DNA of 64,000 nucleotides from Aphelenchoides besseyi (taxonomy: Eukaryota; Nematoda; Chromadorea; Rhabditida; Aphelenchoididae): assembly GCA_024699855.1 (NCBI GenBank), contig JAMPIQ010000001.1, forward strand, positions 4,092,001-4,156,000, written 5' to 3'. The position numbers were made by a program, and so were the translations under genes. Shown here in pieces: positions 34,233-46,400 of the stretch (position 1 is its first letter; the number at the start of each line of letters is the position of its first letter). The notes below the pieces were generated by a model, which had not been told where the DNA came from, ran no database searches, and saw only the letters and a list, made by a program, of their open reading frames with translations.

Positions 34233-37200
34233 ATGTCGCTTACACGGGAAGTAATTCAAGAAAGCAAAGACTATTTAAGAGGTTTGTTCTCGTTGTCTTT
34301 TCTCTCAAATTTACGTTCAAGTTCAGAAAATTGTGCTCAACTCTTCGGACAGAAATTTTGGGAATGTCGTCTGGCTGCTGCATGTCAACTGTCGACCAAA
34401 TCGGACAAATTCGAAAGTCGTTTCATTGTTATTTCGAAGTTTCGATTATTTTTGATGCACGGAAAGAATGCGACGAGTTTCAAGTTGGAACGCAGTTTCA
34501 ATCTTCTCGCTCTACGGGTTCTCATTGTAAACGAAAAAGAGGTTGGTGGCAATGAGCACCGAATTCAAGTGATCATTCAACTTCAGCTCTCAATAACCTA
34601 CGAAGACAAACCAAAGAGTACAGCGAAGTTCACTTATCGCTCAGACGACGTGCCACCAATGGAAATGGCCCGAGAGTTGTTAGCTGCTTTGGTATCGAAC
34701 AATAACAATTTTATGTACGAAGCTTTTTAGAAGCATTATTGGCCGGACATCGGTCCGTGTTTACCGAAATTTGTGCAGATTCAACCCGAGAGTTTGCTTG
34801 TCGATTTCCAGTCACTGCCCAACAGTCAACCCTATTTGCCATGCCACAACTTTAGGAGATCGTACGTTGCATTCTGTGATTATGTCGATCATCCCTTTAA
34901 AGAAGTGGGTTCCCGGCAAGCTAGTGAATCATAACTTTTCATTTAGGAAGTTTTTTGGGACATTGAGCGAATTTATTTTTCTCATCACATCAGAGAAATT
35001 CGATTGGACGATTTCAGTCATTTAAATGTCAAGTGAGTGATGCTCTACTGACTATTTACTTTTTGTTCACTTCAGAGATCATATTGCCGTCTTGGGTTGT
35101 GTGCAATTTTCGTCTTATTTCACCGGCATTTTCGTCGATGGAATTCGTCTTTTGCCTGAACACATCGAAGTTATTTTAAGTGTGGTCAGACGCTCTACGT
35201 CGCTGAAATCGTTGAAACTCATGAACTGTGGACTTTTGAAAGATTTCACTCAGCACTTGGGAGCTGCACTGCAATCGAACCTCAGTCTTCCTCTCGCCGT
35301 TTTGGATTTAAGTGGGAATATTTTGGAAGACAAAAAAGGTACGTATTCGGGACTTATATTTGATTTCATTTTACGTTTAGCGATTTCACACTTGTCCAAT
35401 ATTCTACCAAAAGTGACATCACTCAAATCAATTTCATTCGCTGACTGTGGACTTACGGAGAAGTCGATTCACCATTTAGCTGCTGGGCTGAATACCGGAT
35501 TGACTTTGGATACAAACATTTCTGGCCGACGTTTCGAACTAAAACGTTTGGTTTTAAGTCGATGTTCATTGAAAGACGAAGCAAATGAATTGGGTATGAA
35601 AAGATTAATAGAAAGTGTTCTATACGAACGTTTCAGTTAATTTTGTTTCGGTTTGTGGTTCTCTACGATGTTTGGATCTTTCGGGCACCGGAATGCACAT
35701 CGATCGTCTTTGGACGGCGCTCAAATTTGGTGGCCTGCAGTTGGAGCAATTGAATTTGAGCGGATGTCAGACATCAAAGAAAATAAAAGAAAGTGCATCG
35801 CTGGTAAAAGAGCTTTTTGCGTGTATGGTCAATCTCGAGGAGCTGAATCTTGCTGGCACTCAGCTAACGCCTGATGTTCTACGTGGCATATTAACCGGTT
35901 TATCGAACAACGCTCAACTTTCGAACATTCGACTTAATTTGGACGGAGTATGTGGTGATCGTGGTTGTTGTTCGGCTTTGGAGTTGCTCCCGAATTGTCC
36001 TATCGCATTTCTGTCGTTACGAGATAACGCGTTGGAACAAGATGCCCAAAAACTACTCAGTTTGTTACGCGACATGAAATCGCTGCAATCGCTGGACATC
36101 GGTGGTTCCAATTTTGCGGGATTGAGAGCCAACAAAAAAGTCGGAGCCTCGTTGTTAACAAAAATGATGAACGAACTCGTCAAATTGGTTTCTGTTGAGA
36201 ATTCGGTATGTTCGAATGCGAACAAAACTATCTTATATTGCAAATTGCAGAACTTGAAAGAGTTGATACTGAGTGATGCTCGACTCGGCAGCTTTCTTTC
36301 GGTTCTTTTCAGTGCGTTGGGAGTTGCAACAATCGAGCAGTTGGACATCAATAACAACGAGATTGGGAACTTTGGCTGCAAATTGATGTCAAAAGCTCTT
36401 CAACTGAACACTTCTATTCGATGTTTGGCTTTCGATCGAAATCAAATCACGGCCGATGGGTTCGTAGAGGTGGCTCATGCACTTAGACTCAACCACACGA
36501 TCACTTCTATCCCGTATCCGATCGTCGACATTGCCGAAGCACTTGCTCGTCCCGATCGATCTCGTGTGTTAACAGCAGTCGCGGACATTGAAAGAGCTCT
36601 CGAAAAGAATCGAACTGAACCCTTGTATCGAGAAAGATTTTCGCAGAAGATGATGCAAGATCTGAATAACGTGAGCCTGAGCTCAATGATTATAATCGAA
36701 TGTGTATTTTAGCATTGCGATGTCTACGAAGTTGATTCGTCGAGCCACAAGAAAATCGTTTTTCACAATCTGATGACCATTCTCGCTGAATTGCCAAACG
36801 ATTCGGCGCTATCGGTTTCTACTCACGGATTAGTTGAGAACTTTTTATCCAATCTGCTCGTCTTAACTCGTGATAACGATCAACATTTTCTATCTCTTTT
36901 GCACAAGAAATTGACTGAGCATAATGTCGAGATAATGGATTCGAATTTCGAACGTCAAACAGATCGACCGCTGGAATCGAATCTACGAACAAAAGTTCGA
37001 GAAATGATCGAATCGTTTTTGACGTGAGTTTTTGCGTTGAGCTTTTTTTGCATATTTGTTCTTTACAGTGAATCTGCCTATCAGAATGCAACTGCGCAAT
37101 TGGATCGACTGTTGACGAAATCTGATGGTCTTAAACTGCGCGGAACATTCTCATCATCGAACATTGACAATTCAATGCTCGCCGGGCAGTTTACCTCTAG

Positions 37201-37761
37201 AACCAACAACCAAGTAGTTCAAACCCATCGACCGAACTCGACGCTTTTTGCCGAAGATAGCCCCGTACGAAATGGAACATCGAATGGAACCGAATCAAAC
37301 GGTCTTGTTCATTTAGTCAAAGAACGACCACCACCACCAAGGAAAAGAGTGGGCTGATGTGTTTAAGCGATTGACTTTATGGTTATTTCTAGGCTCAGAA
37401 TCAATCCACACCGACTCATACAAACGGCACAAGCGATTCTGTTATGACCTCATCGGCTCATTCAACCACCACAAGTTCATCTGGCGAACCAATTGCTCCA
37501 TCACGCACTTCAACTCCACGACAAACAACCGGTGACGAACCTCCTGAACTTCCCAACACAACGCCGCCGCCTTTGGCACCTCGTCGTGCAATTCGTCAGC
37601 CAACTCCAACTCATCCGCCTCGACTACCACCGAAGCCCGGTCAAGAGTCGCCATCGTCAACGCGTTCGCCAACCGATCTGAGAAATCATTTCGTCAAAGT
37701 GTTACCTGGTCCCGCGCTGGATATCGCACGTGAAATGTTCAAGGACGATGATTCTCCATAA
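34233..37761 (+). CDS. CARMIL: CARMIL (capping protein, Arp2/3 and myosin-I linker)
   Basis: Leucine-rich-repeat regulator of actin capping protein at the plasma membrane. About a dozen exons. The N-terminus starts with R-E-V-I-Q-E-S-K-D and a non-canonical PH domain (about 34350-34720). The linker V-F-W-D-I-E-R-I-Y follows, then some 16 LRRs (about 35090-36560) with D-L-S-G, L-N-L-S-G-C and I-D-I/N-N-N-E-I-G type repeats, and a helical dimerisation region (36590-37090). The Pro/Ser-rich tail contains L-V-H-L-V-K-E-R-P-P-P-P (about 37300), a degenerate match to the capping-protein-interaction motif LxHxTxxRPK, and ends with SH3-type prolines. The tail is much shorter than in vertebrates. AATAAA lies at 37816-37821. 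The acceptor of exon 2 is less certain. Confidence 0.88.
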
Positions 37762-38222
37762 GTCAAATTACCATGCCAAAATTTTATTCGCCTTCCAGTC
37801 ACGTCCATTCGTGTAAATAAAAAAAAACAATCCAACTTTGTTACATCTTCTATCTACAGCAATAATGCCCAAACTCTGCCCTTTTGTCTTTTCGTATCCA
37901 AACACCTTAGCGCATTTTTAACGGGTCTTCATAGCAAACAGCCGTCTATTATCATTGCCTTTGACTTCTTTTGTTATTAGTGTTTTGGGCTGAATCAGCA
38001 CAAATAAAATCGTTTCGAATTCGACTTTTCGATGATACGTAGAATCAGACAAAACTGCAAGTTGATTTGCATATCTGAATCAATCGGTTAATCGTGTTTT
38101 GAACATTCTGGTTTGAACGAACTCAGTCGCTGCAACGTCTAAGTCAGCAAACAGTCGGCTTTTCTAGGTCTTGATTGCCGTCCAAGGTAAGTTCTGATTC
38201 TTCGACTTGTTATTTCAAGAAG
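37762..38222. other. Intergenic region
   Basis: Holds the CARMIL polyadenylation signal and the leader of the phosphatase gene. No gene seen. The sequence immediately before the phosphatase ATG (ttatttcaag) resembles a splice acceptor and could receive a spliced leader; that is only a guess. Confidence 0.35.
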
Positions 38223-39933
38223 ATGGCACAACAAACGGCACGAAAAGGCACACGACGAACGAAGACAGCTCCAAACGATGCGACAACTTCTTCGGGCAAA
38301 ACCACGCGTTCTCGTCGTCGTATCGGAACGCGACGTCAACGCCAAAATGCTCAGCCGACTCCTCAAATGCAAACCATCGTTCAACCTGTTCGTGAAGCAT
38401 CGGTTCGTCAAAAACGAAAGCCGGCTGCGGCACCAGTGGAAGCAAAACCACGTCGTAAGCCAACTCTGTGCATATCCAAGGGAACGGCAAGTAATCGTTC
38501 TATGCAAACTAAACTGATTTTTTATTTCAGACTGAAGATACCGAAGAGAAGCGTGCTGGAGCAAGTGAAGATGTTCCATTGCACACGCAAATGCAACAGT
38601 CGGTTTGAATTCACGTCAAATGGAAATTTTTGTGTTTAGAGTTTCCATTTCACCGCGTCCTTCTCAACCGGAACGTACCACCTGCTCAACTGAAAACATT
38701 GCCGCCATTCGTCGTGTTCAAGATATGGGTCGTATTGATACCCAGTTCGATTACATGAAGCAAGCGGCTAAATCGTTGGCTTTGGTACGTGATTGATCAC
38801 TGATCACAAGCATTCTTTCAGCATGCTGCTAACCTTACTGCGTTGGGTGTCATTCGTGAGTATGCTACTTCACTTCGAGCTTGTGAGTTTATCTTTACGT
38901 ACATTAAATGACAACTTTACAGACATTCCGGAGAACACGACTCGAATCAATTTTGACAAGAACCCAACTCGCAACCGTTACAAAGACGTTTTGTGTGCAG
39001 ATCGAGAGCGCGTGGTGTTGAAACCACCGGGAACAACTGATTACATTCACGCCAATCATATTCGCGGTCCACCACTCAATCCCGAACAAAGATTCATCTG
39101 CACTCAAGGGCCGACGGCTTCTACTATATTGGAGTTTTGGCGTATGGTACGTCAAGAGAACGTCCAAGCGATTGTCATGTTGTGTGAGACGGTAGAATTG
39201 GGCAAAACAAAGTGCTATCAGTACTGGCCCCACATAGACGGAGAGTCGATGCGTTTGGATGCAATCGGTTTGTTTTAAGAACACGACTAATTGGATTGAT
39301 TCTTTTACTTTCAGGTCTTGTCATTACGAACTGCGGTCGTTTTGTTCATCATCCTGGTTTCGTTACGACTGTTTTGGAGTTAAAGAATGACAAAGACATT
39401 CTTCAAGTCTTTCATAATCACTGGAAGAACTGGCCAGATCGCGGAGTTCCCGATCGTGCGGACACCGTACTCAAAGTTCTTCAACTGGTTCGTGCGTGTC
39501 CAAACAAAAGTGCCGTTGTAATTCACTGCTCAGCCGGAGTCGGACGGACCGGAGTTTTTATGGCCGTCGAGATGGGAATTCAAGCGCTTATTGCAAACCG
39601 ATCAGTTGAAATGGTCGAACTTGTTCGCATACTACGTCGTAAGTCTTCACTACCTACTTGGTAAATATTGTCATTGCAGAAAAACGAATGCATTGCGTCC
39701 AAACTGATCTTCAATTCGCGTTCATTTACAAGGTTCTACTCTCGTTTATTTCAACCAAAGATCCCGATCCGGAAACTTCGAAGGTGAAAATAGAATGTAA
39801 ACTTAACTGATGGTTACAGGCATTGGAAGACTTTCTTGAATCGTTCACCACCATGGTCCAGAATGCGAAACTCGCCGAACAAGGAATTCTTCCAGTAGCT
39901 GAATCGAGTGGTGCCCCTCCATCCAATTCGTAG
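38223..39933 (+). CDS. Non-receptor protein tyrosine phosphatase
   Basis: Classical PTP of the expanded nematode type. About seven exons. The N-terminal 90 residues are strongly basic (R-R-T-K, R-S-R-R-R-I-G) with Pro/Gln stretches and no known domain. The catalytic domain has the substrate-recognition segment N-R-Y-K-D-V, the W-P-D-R-G-V-P-D loop (about 39430), the active site H-C-S-A-G-V-G-R-T-G (39522-39554) and Q-T-D-L-Q-F for the Q-loop. All catalytic residues are present, so it should be active. The intron after exon 1 starts GC (38487-38488), and exon 2 joins exon 3 through an internal GT that keeps frame. No transmembrane segment or signal peptide. Substrate unknown. Confidence 0.88.
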
Positions 39934-40418
39934 AATTTTTCATTGGTTTTATCCGAAGACTATAAACTTGACGTTGAAATGAATTCAAATCGTATCTTGT
40001 ACAAAAGATCAATTGCTTGCACGAACATTCTTTCGTTGTTGTGGCTGCAATAACCAAAGTCGAATTGCGTAAAAGCTTTTTATTTTCTTGCTGTAACTTA
40101 AAAGAATAAGCGTACGAAGAGCTGAAAACATAAATTGACCCATATAATTGCGGAGAGTTTGGGATACTGAAGAAAAATAGAAAGGTGGTGCAATTGGCTA
40201 ATGGCTGACTGTTCACAAGCCGTTTGATGAATCTACAAAAGTTGGAATGAGGCAACAGGAATCTCTATATCAAACCGACGAACAACAACAAGGACAATGA
40301 ACGACAACGTTCAATCTAACTGATGACTTCTAACGAAATGTACAAAGTGAAAAAAGTTAGTTTACATCAAATTTGTTAAAAATTTATAATATTAGATTAA
40401 AAATAGAAAAGAATGAGT
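39934..40418. other. Intergenic region between convergent genes
   Basis: Lies between the stop codons of the phosphatase (+) and the thioester protein (-). Open frames on the minus strand here lack motifs and are probably shadows or untranslated sequence. Confidence 0.35.
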
Positions 40419-43400
40419 TCAAATGACAAACAACAGAGCGATCGAAATGATCGTCGACAAACAGACGTGAATGGCACTCATTGACGCACCGTTCGTTCTC
40501 AAAACATTTTGACGATTCAATTGCTGTGCATTTAATTCCTCCGATGGCCAACAGTCAGGACACGTTTCGTCCAACGAACGGCTTTGACGAATCGAATAAG
40601 TGGATTTCATCTGAACACAAAAACATTAGTGATTAGTCTGAAGAAACAACCTGTTCTTTCGGATCGTAATAATCGTAGAGACTAAGTTGAGCGGGTTTTT
40701 GGTCGGCAATTTGATAGACCATATCCGAATACAGAGACAAACAAACGGGCACATCACCGATCTTAATTTGACAGTTCGTTTCTATGTAAACTAGGAGAAC
40801 CAACCGGATTGAAGTAGATGTTCATTTTCGTGTCTTCCTTGTCCAATTCGATTCGTTGAAGATCGGGAATTCCGGTCAATTTTTCCATTTCTTCGTTGTC
40901 AAAACGATATCCGGAAATCGCATCGATTTCCGCAACAGCCATATTTGATTTTCCGCCTTTCGTGTAGCTAGATAGTCGAATGAGATTAATTCGTTTTGTT
41001 TCAAGACTCACTTGCAACACAACTCCAATTGCAATCGATTTCCACTACGAACTTCTCGCAAATCTTTCGAACAATAGAACGGAACATCATCTCGCAGCGC
41101 TTGACGATGATACGAGTATTGAACTTGAACAAATGCAACTCCAGATCCATTTGCTATGATTTGAACAGGCGAATTCAAATTACTCAACTGAACAAGAACA
41201 TTGCATATCAATTAGATGTCTGCAACCTACTTCGTAACTTTGAAGAACAATCGAATTATCGGAATTGATCGTAAAGTTGTGTTCGTCTTCTCCATTTTGT
41301 ACATTAAGCTGAAGGTTGAAATCCGATCCATAGGTTTTTTCGGCATAAGATCCCAAGGCTGTCAATCCAATGACCGTGTCTTGAGTGCTCGAGAATCCAC
41401 CGGCCGGATTACGTTGAGTAGTCAACCATCGCACAATCGGGAGCGCACGAGGGGTATCGGAAAGTGTCATATACGATAAGAGAGCATAAGAAGTCATTTC
41501 GACATCAGCGGGCTGAGCTTGATGGAAATAAACAACTGCATTGTCGAGACTGTTCGTTGCTTTTTCGCTTTGCGGACTCTTAGCCCAATGAATGTTGCCT
41601 TCTAAAATTGGGAAATACAAAGAATAACAATATTGTTTTTACCTGAATCTTCGATCTTCAAGTCTTCTAACATCTTCAACGCTTCTTCTTTTTTATCACT
41701 GTCAGCCAAATGCAGAGCGTAAGTAACAATCGCCAACGCATATGGATCGTCTTTGACTGACTCCAAATTCGATTCCAAATAGCTTTGTGCTTTCTTATTT
41801 CGCACATGATTCTCAAGCATAGCGACCATAACATAGGCAGTCAACGGTACACCGCCATTTGACGAACCTCCTTGCCTAAAAACAAGAATAGATTCACGAG
41901 ATATAAACTCTCAACCAACATGTCTTTGTGATGAACTTCGCCCAACTCAGCAAAAGCACCATTGTCCTATTAAAAATGTATTAACAGAAGAAGATCGTAA
42001 ACAAAACTCACTTGTTGTTGAGAATTAAGAAATTCAATTGCTTTGTCGAGAACTTGATTGTCAACGAAAATGTATGGCTGAGCTTGTTTAAACGATCGAA
42101 CAACAAATGAAGTCAACCACGTTGACCCATGGCTATCGCTGTTACCGAATGCAGAGAACGAATTGTCGATTCGTCTGAAAAGAATATCTATGCACTGACA
42201 ACAACTACTTACTTATAGGTAAGTTCTCGTTGATATCCACTCTCCATGTACTTGATAATATTGGCTTCAAGTGACGGATTGGATTTGTGTGCTGCACGAA
42301 GATACCGCATAACCACAATGTTCGGTACGAAGTTCAACATGTTTTGTTCACCACATCCGTATGGCATCTGAACCAAATTCGCAATGTTTGAAAGAATGGG
42401 ACCTACAAAATGAAGAGTTTAAGTTGGTATAATCTTACTTACCCATGATGTCACCAATCACATCAACACGAGCTTTTTGCGATCCTTCAACTGCATCAGC
42501 TGGAAATTGCAAATCGACTAAACGTTCAAATCCCGTGCCATTTCCATTTTCCTGCATTTCGATGACCATGGGCGAGTTTCTTTGGATCCGATAACCTTCG
42601 GGTTCCACTTTCAACTGCTCTTCCACCGCATCACCGGCTTTGTCTGCTTGAGCCACAACATGTAGTTTGATTCGTCCGATTTGAGTCAAAGTGATTGGGA
42701 AGTAAACGGCCTTCGAAATACCACCACCCGGAACGCTGACAACACGAACGTTGTAGTTTTTGTCCGGTTTACTAAATTGAATGAACTTAACTTATTGGAA
42801 GTGTTCTACTTACTCTTTCTTCAGAACATCACCGTCTTTTTGTAAGAATTCAAATCCGGAGTTTTCGTTGTGTTTCAGGATAACAGTGACCTTAAATGCA
42901 CTCATTAGATCAAACATTGGACACATTCTTACGTCTTGTTCGCTATCCAAATAGTTGAATATAAGGACTTGAAGAGCAAACTTCTCTCCGCGTTTAACAG
43001 AATACGGCAAATTGAGTCGAATGAAAAACGGGCGGAAGACACGAAGCTAACGAATCTTTGTAATCAACGTTTAGAAACAGAATATACCTTTGCAGTGCTT
43101 GATGCTACTCCAAGTCCCGTATTGTCACTGATTGCAAATGCCGATGCAACCCACGATGTGATCGTATCAGGAACGGTGGCTTTGTGAACGACTTCGCCGC
43201 TTTCACTGAAAAACAAAGTTGATAACGAGTGGGCGTATGAATAGTTTCGTTTCTATTGCACTTTTTTCTTTCTTCTATTTGTTTCTATTTCACCTCCGAT
43301 TGCCGACGAAAATCCAACTTTCCGGAAAACGAGTTCGAAGACGCCGAGTTTCGGGATTCAAAGTTTTCGAATCCATCATGTAAGCCAGTCGCGGAGCGAA

Positions 43401-46400
43401 AACCACTGTAAATGATTTCTTTTTCTTGTTTTACATCTTTTTGTTATTTTGCTCAATCACTCCAACTCTCACTTCAAAGTAAAATTCGAACAGAGCCACG
43501 TCTCCGGGAATCTCAATCGAGTACGTGGAACGTTCATCGTGCGAGCAACAGGTGCTGACTGCACTTCAGCGTCAACAGATTGTGCAAACGAGAACTCCAT
43601 GTTTCTCCAGTTGTCGTCGTACATTCGCACTGAAATTTTTCGTTGGAAAGAATTGTTTTGGCGTATTGAACGGACGAATCTCTCACACGGACAACTTCAC
43701 ACTTTTTGTTATCAATTTGCTTGTTTTGTTCAAATTCGAAAAACGACAACACCTCGACAAATTGGACCAAATCCACGACTCCGGAAACTTCGATCGGATC
43801 TTCAAGGCCGCTGTTGAAGCAGCTGATGGTGTCTGAGTCTCAGTTGGGTGTCGACGTGCAAAAGCAACTGAAGTTTTGCGATAAGTTAGCGGCAATGAGT
43901 GAAATCGACGTCCTGAATGTCATTTGTGAGACCGCAAATTTCCCAAATTTCAAACAAAGCTCGCACTCAAAATCAACGCAAAACGTTTGGCACACTGCGC
44001 TGAGTTCTTTCGCGAATTAGTGAGACAATGAACTACAACAAAGAGCAATCGAAGGCGGATAATGGAGAAGTCGGCGTAAGTTTGGGATTCGCTTATTCAC
44101 ACTCCGACTAAACTCACTTCTCTCCGGTCGTTGTTCCGTTGATCCAAATCCACGTCTCCGGGAAGTTTCGACGAATCACAAGTTCTTCTCCGCCACTTGT
44201 TACGGCTGTACGGAATGAAGTCGGAGCTGCCGACGAAAGAGCCATTTCGGCCAGAACTGAAAGGGCAACGGTCACAAACAGCAAAGACGGTAAGTGAGGA
44301 AACACATAGTGAGTGTGCGATAAACGGCAAAAACGTTAATCGTGTAATGGAAGTTAACCGACATTCAATCGTTAGTTCTTTGTGATGCGTGCATAATCAT
44401 CGTTTGTGTTAGTTTGTTATTCGATTATGTTGGTTAAGAATCAAAACTCACCTAACGATGAAATCTGCGACTATCCACGTTTCTGGAAATTTTCGACGAA
44501 TTCGAAATCGTCCAACTTGTGGTGCCGGCAAATCCATTTCATCTGCAGCTTCTTCATCAACTGCGACGTTTGGTAAAAAGTTGCTGTTAAGTACCATGAT
44601 TTTGCCTGTGAGTGTTAGTGAGTTAAAGGAGGTGAACACAAACAGATTAGTAAGATCACAAACAAGAAAACGAACAACACGAAGAACTCAGCGCAATTGG
44701 CATAAACGTTGGGGTTAGAAAGCGACGAAAAGTTTTTGTAACAAAGTTTAGAGCAAAAATCGAAACTTCAAGATCGTTTTGATTAGAATAAGCAAAAGCC
44801 ACAGACCACGCGGACATAAGCTTCAAGACTTACTCAATGGTTCAGGTTCACTGTACAAATAGGCATCAGTTAGGACTGCCAGTCCCGCATTCTAAAATGA
44901 CCGTTAAAATTGATAAGAAATTTGAGTTAACCTCAAAAATCGATGCTGCATCTTTGCCACCGACTCCGAACCACGGATACCAAGTGGAACGACGGAAACG
45001 TCCAAAACCATTGTTCAACCACGAACGAGAATAACCAGGGCTTCCGTAATCGTATTCTTGAACGTCTTGTTCGACCTGAAAGACGAAATATTGTTAATCA
45101 ACGAGACAACTGACCATTTCTTTTGTGATGTCGTTACCCGACTTCAACAATAGAACACTTTGATCCACGGCCAACAGACCAACATACGAATCCGGATCTG
45201 CTTTTACGGTGAATTTTACCGCATCTCCTGGCTCGGCACTCGTTCGATCGACTCCAAGAGTTACTTCATTTTGGAACAATCCATCAACTTTGAAATCCAT
45301 GGCATCCACGAGGATCTCTTGATTCGCTGATCGAATTGCGTAAACGACAAGACGAGCACCAGGAGCCATTTGTGGAGTTGCAGAGAATGAAATCGTCGCC
45401 AAGTCTCCACTCATTTGCAATTCCTGACTGAGGATGACACTTCCACGAGCCATAACCTAAAATTAAAGATAGAACTTTACGAAGAAAGCTGTTTACTTGA
45501 TAGGTAACAACGAAAATTGGTTCTGTAGATTTCAACGTAAACGAAAGAAGTTTTCCCGCTTCAACTGCTCCTTCGTTGTCAGCCAGAAGTTGAATGAACG
45601 AATTGGACGGACTCTTTCCGGCATCCACGTACAAACTCGTGTAAATGACCGCATTAGTGAAGTTATCTTTTCCTTAAAAACTTTTGTTGCATCGTACACT
45701 TATTCTGTTTTACCGTCTCGATCATAATGTGCTTCAACTCGAGCGTTCGTGCAGTTCAACGGCGGTTGGAGAGTCAAAACTGCTGTTCCATGAGCATCCA
45801 ATTCAACGATTTTCACTTCTTTTTCTTCGTGCTGTTGCGTTGCATTTGGATGGTAAGAGTCGTAGAAAGTGGTGACTTGAACACGACGCGGAATATTCGC
45901 TTTGACCGGCGTGCTATCCATTTGTTTCAAAGCAACCAACACAGGATAGCTTAAGCCCGGTTTAAAGTTGTCTCCCTGCTTGTCGACCGAAAGCTGAAAA
46001 TAGAAATTAAAGTTGAAGAATCCAAACAAAGTTTACTTGAACATCATGTCGATAAGCAACGATTTGTGCTGTTCCATTCCGTTGGATGTCGGTTAAATCT
46101 TCGGTTACGGTCGCTAAGATGCGAATCGTAGACCCGCCGTAATCTTGAACCAAATTGTAAGTGCGAAGTTCTTCGTTTGTGAAAACAATCGTTGCTTCAC
46201 CCATTGAATTCAATTTCACAGTTCGTTCCAACGTTTTCTCGCTCTGTTCGCTTCGCTCGTCGTCGGAACTCGGCAGTCGTTGGTGCCAACTGAACGGCAA
46301 TTCCAAAATGACTTTTGCTTTGCCAGACACTCCTTTGCCGTAGGTGTATCTGAAGTCCAATACCGCTTAAACATTTTAATTTAAGGCTTACTTGGCATCA

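Noticed and set aside
38223..38640. Reading the phosphatase exon 1 straight through to the stop at 38638
   Set aside because: This loses the catalytic domain; a GC donor at 38487 with the acceptor before exon 2 keeps a sensible acidic segment and joins the phosphatase frame.
44606..44831. A possible sixth alternative exon between the shared upstream exon and exon A
   Set aside because: No F-P-E-x-W core or suitable acceptor/donor pair was found in this interval, nor in 43868-44117.
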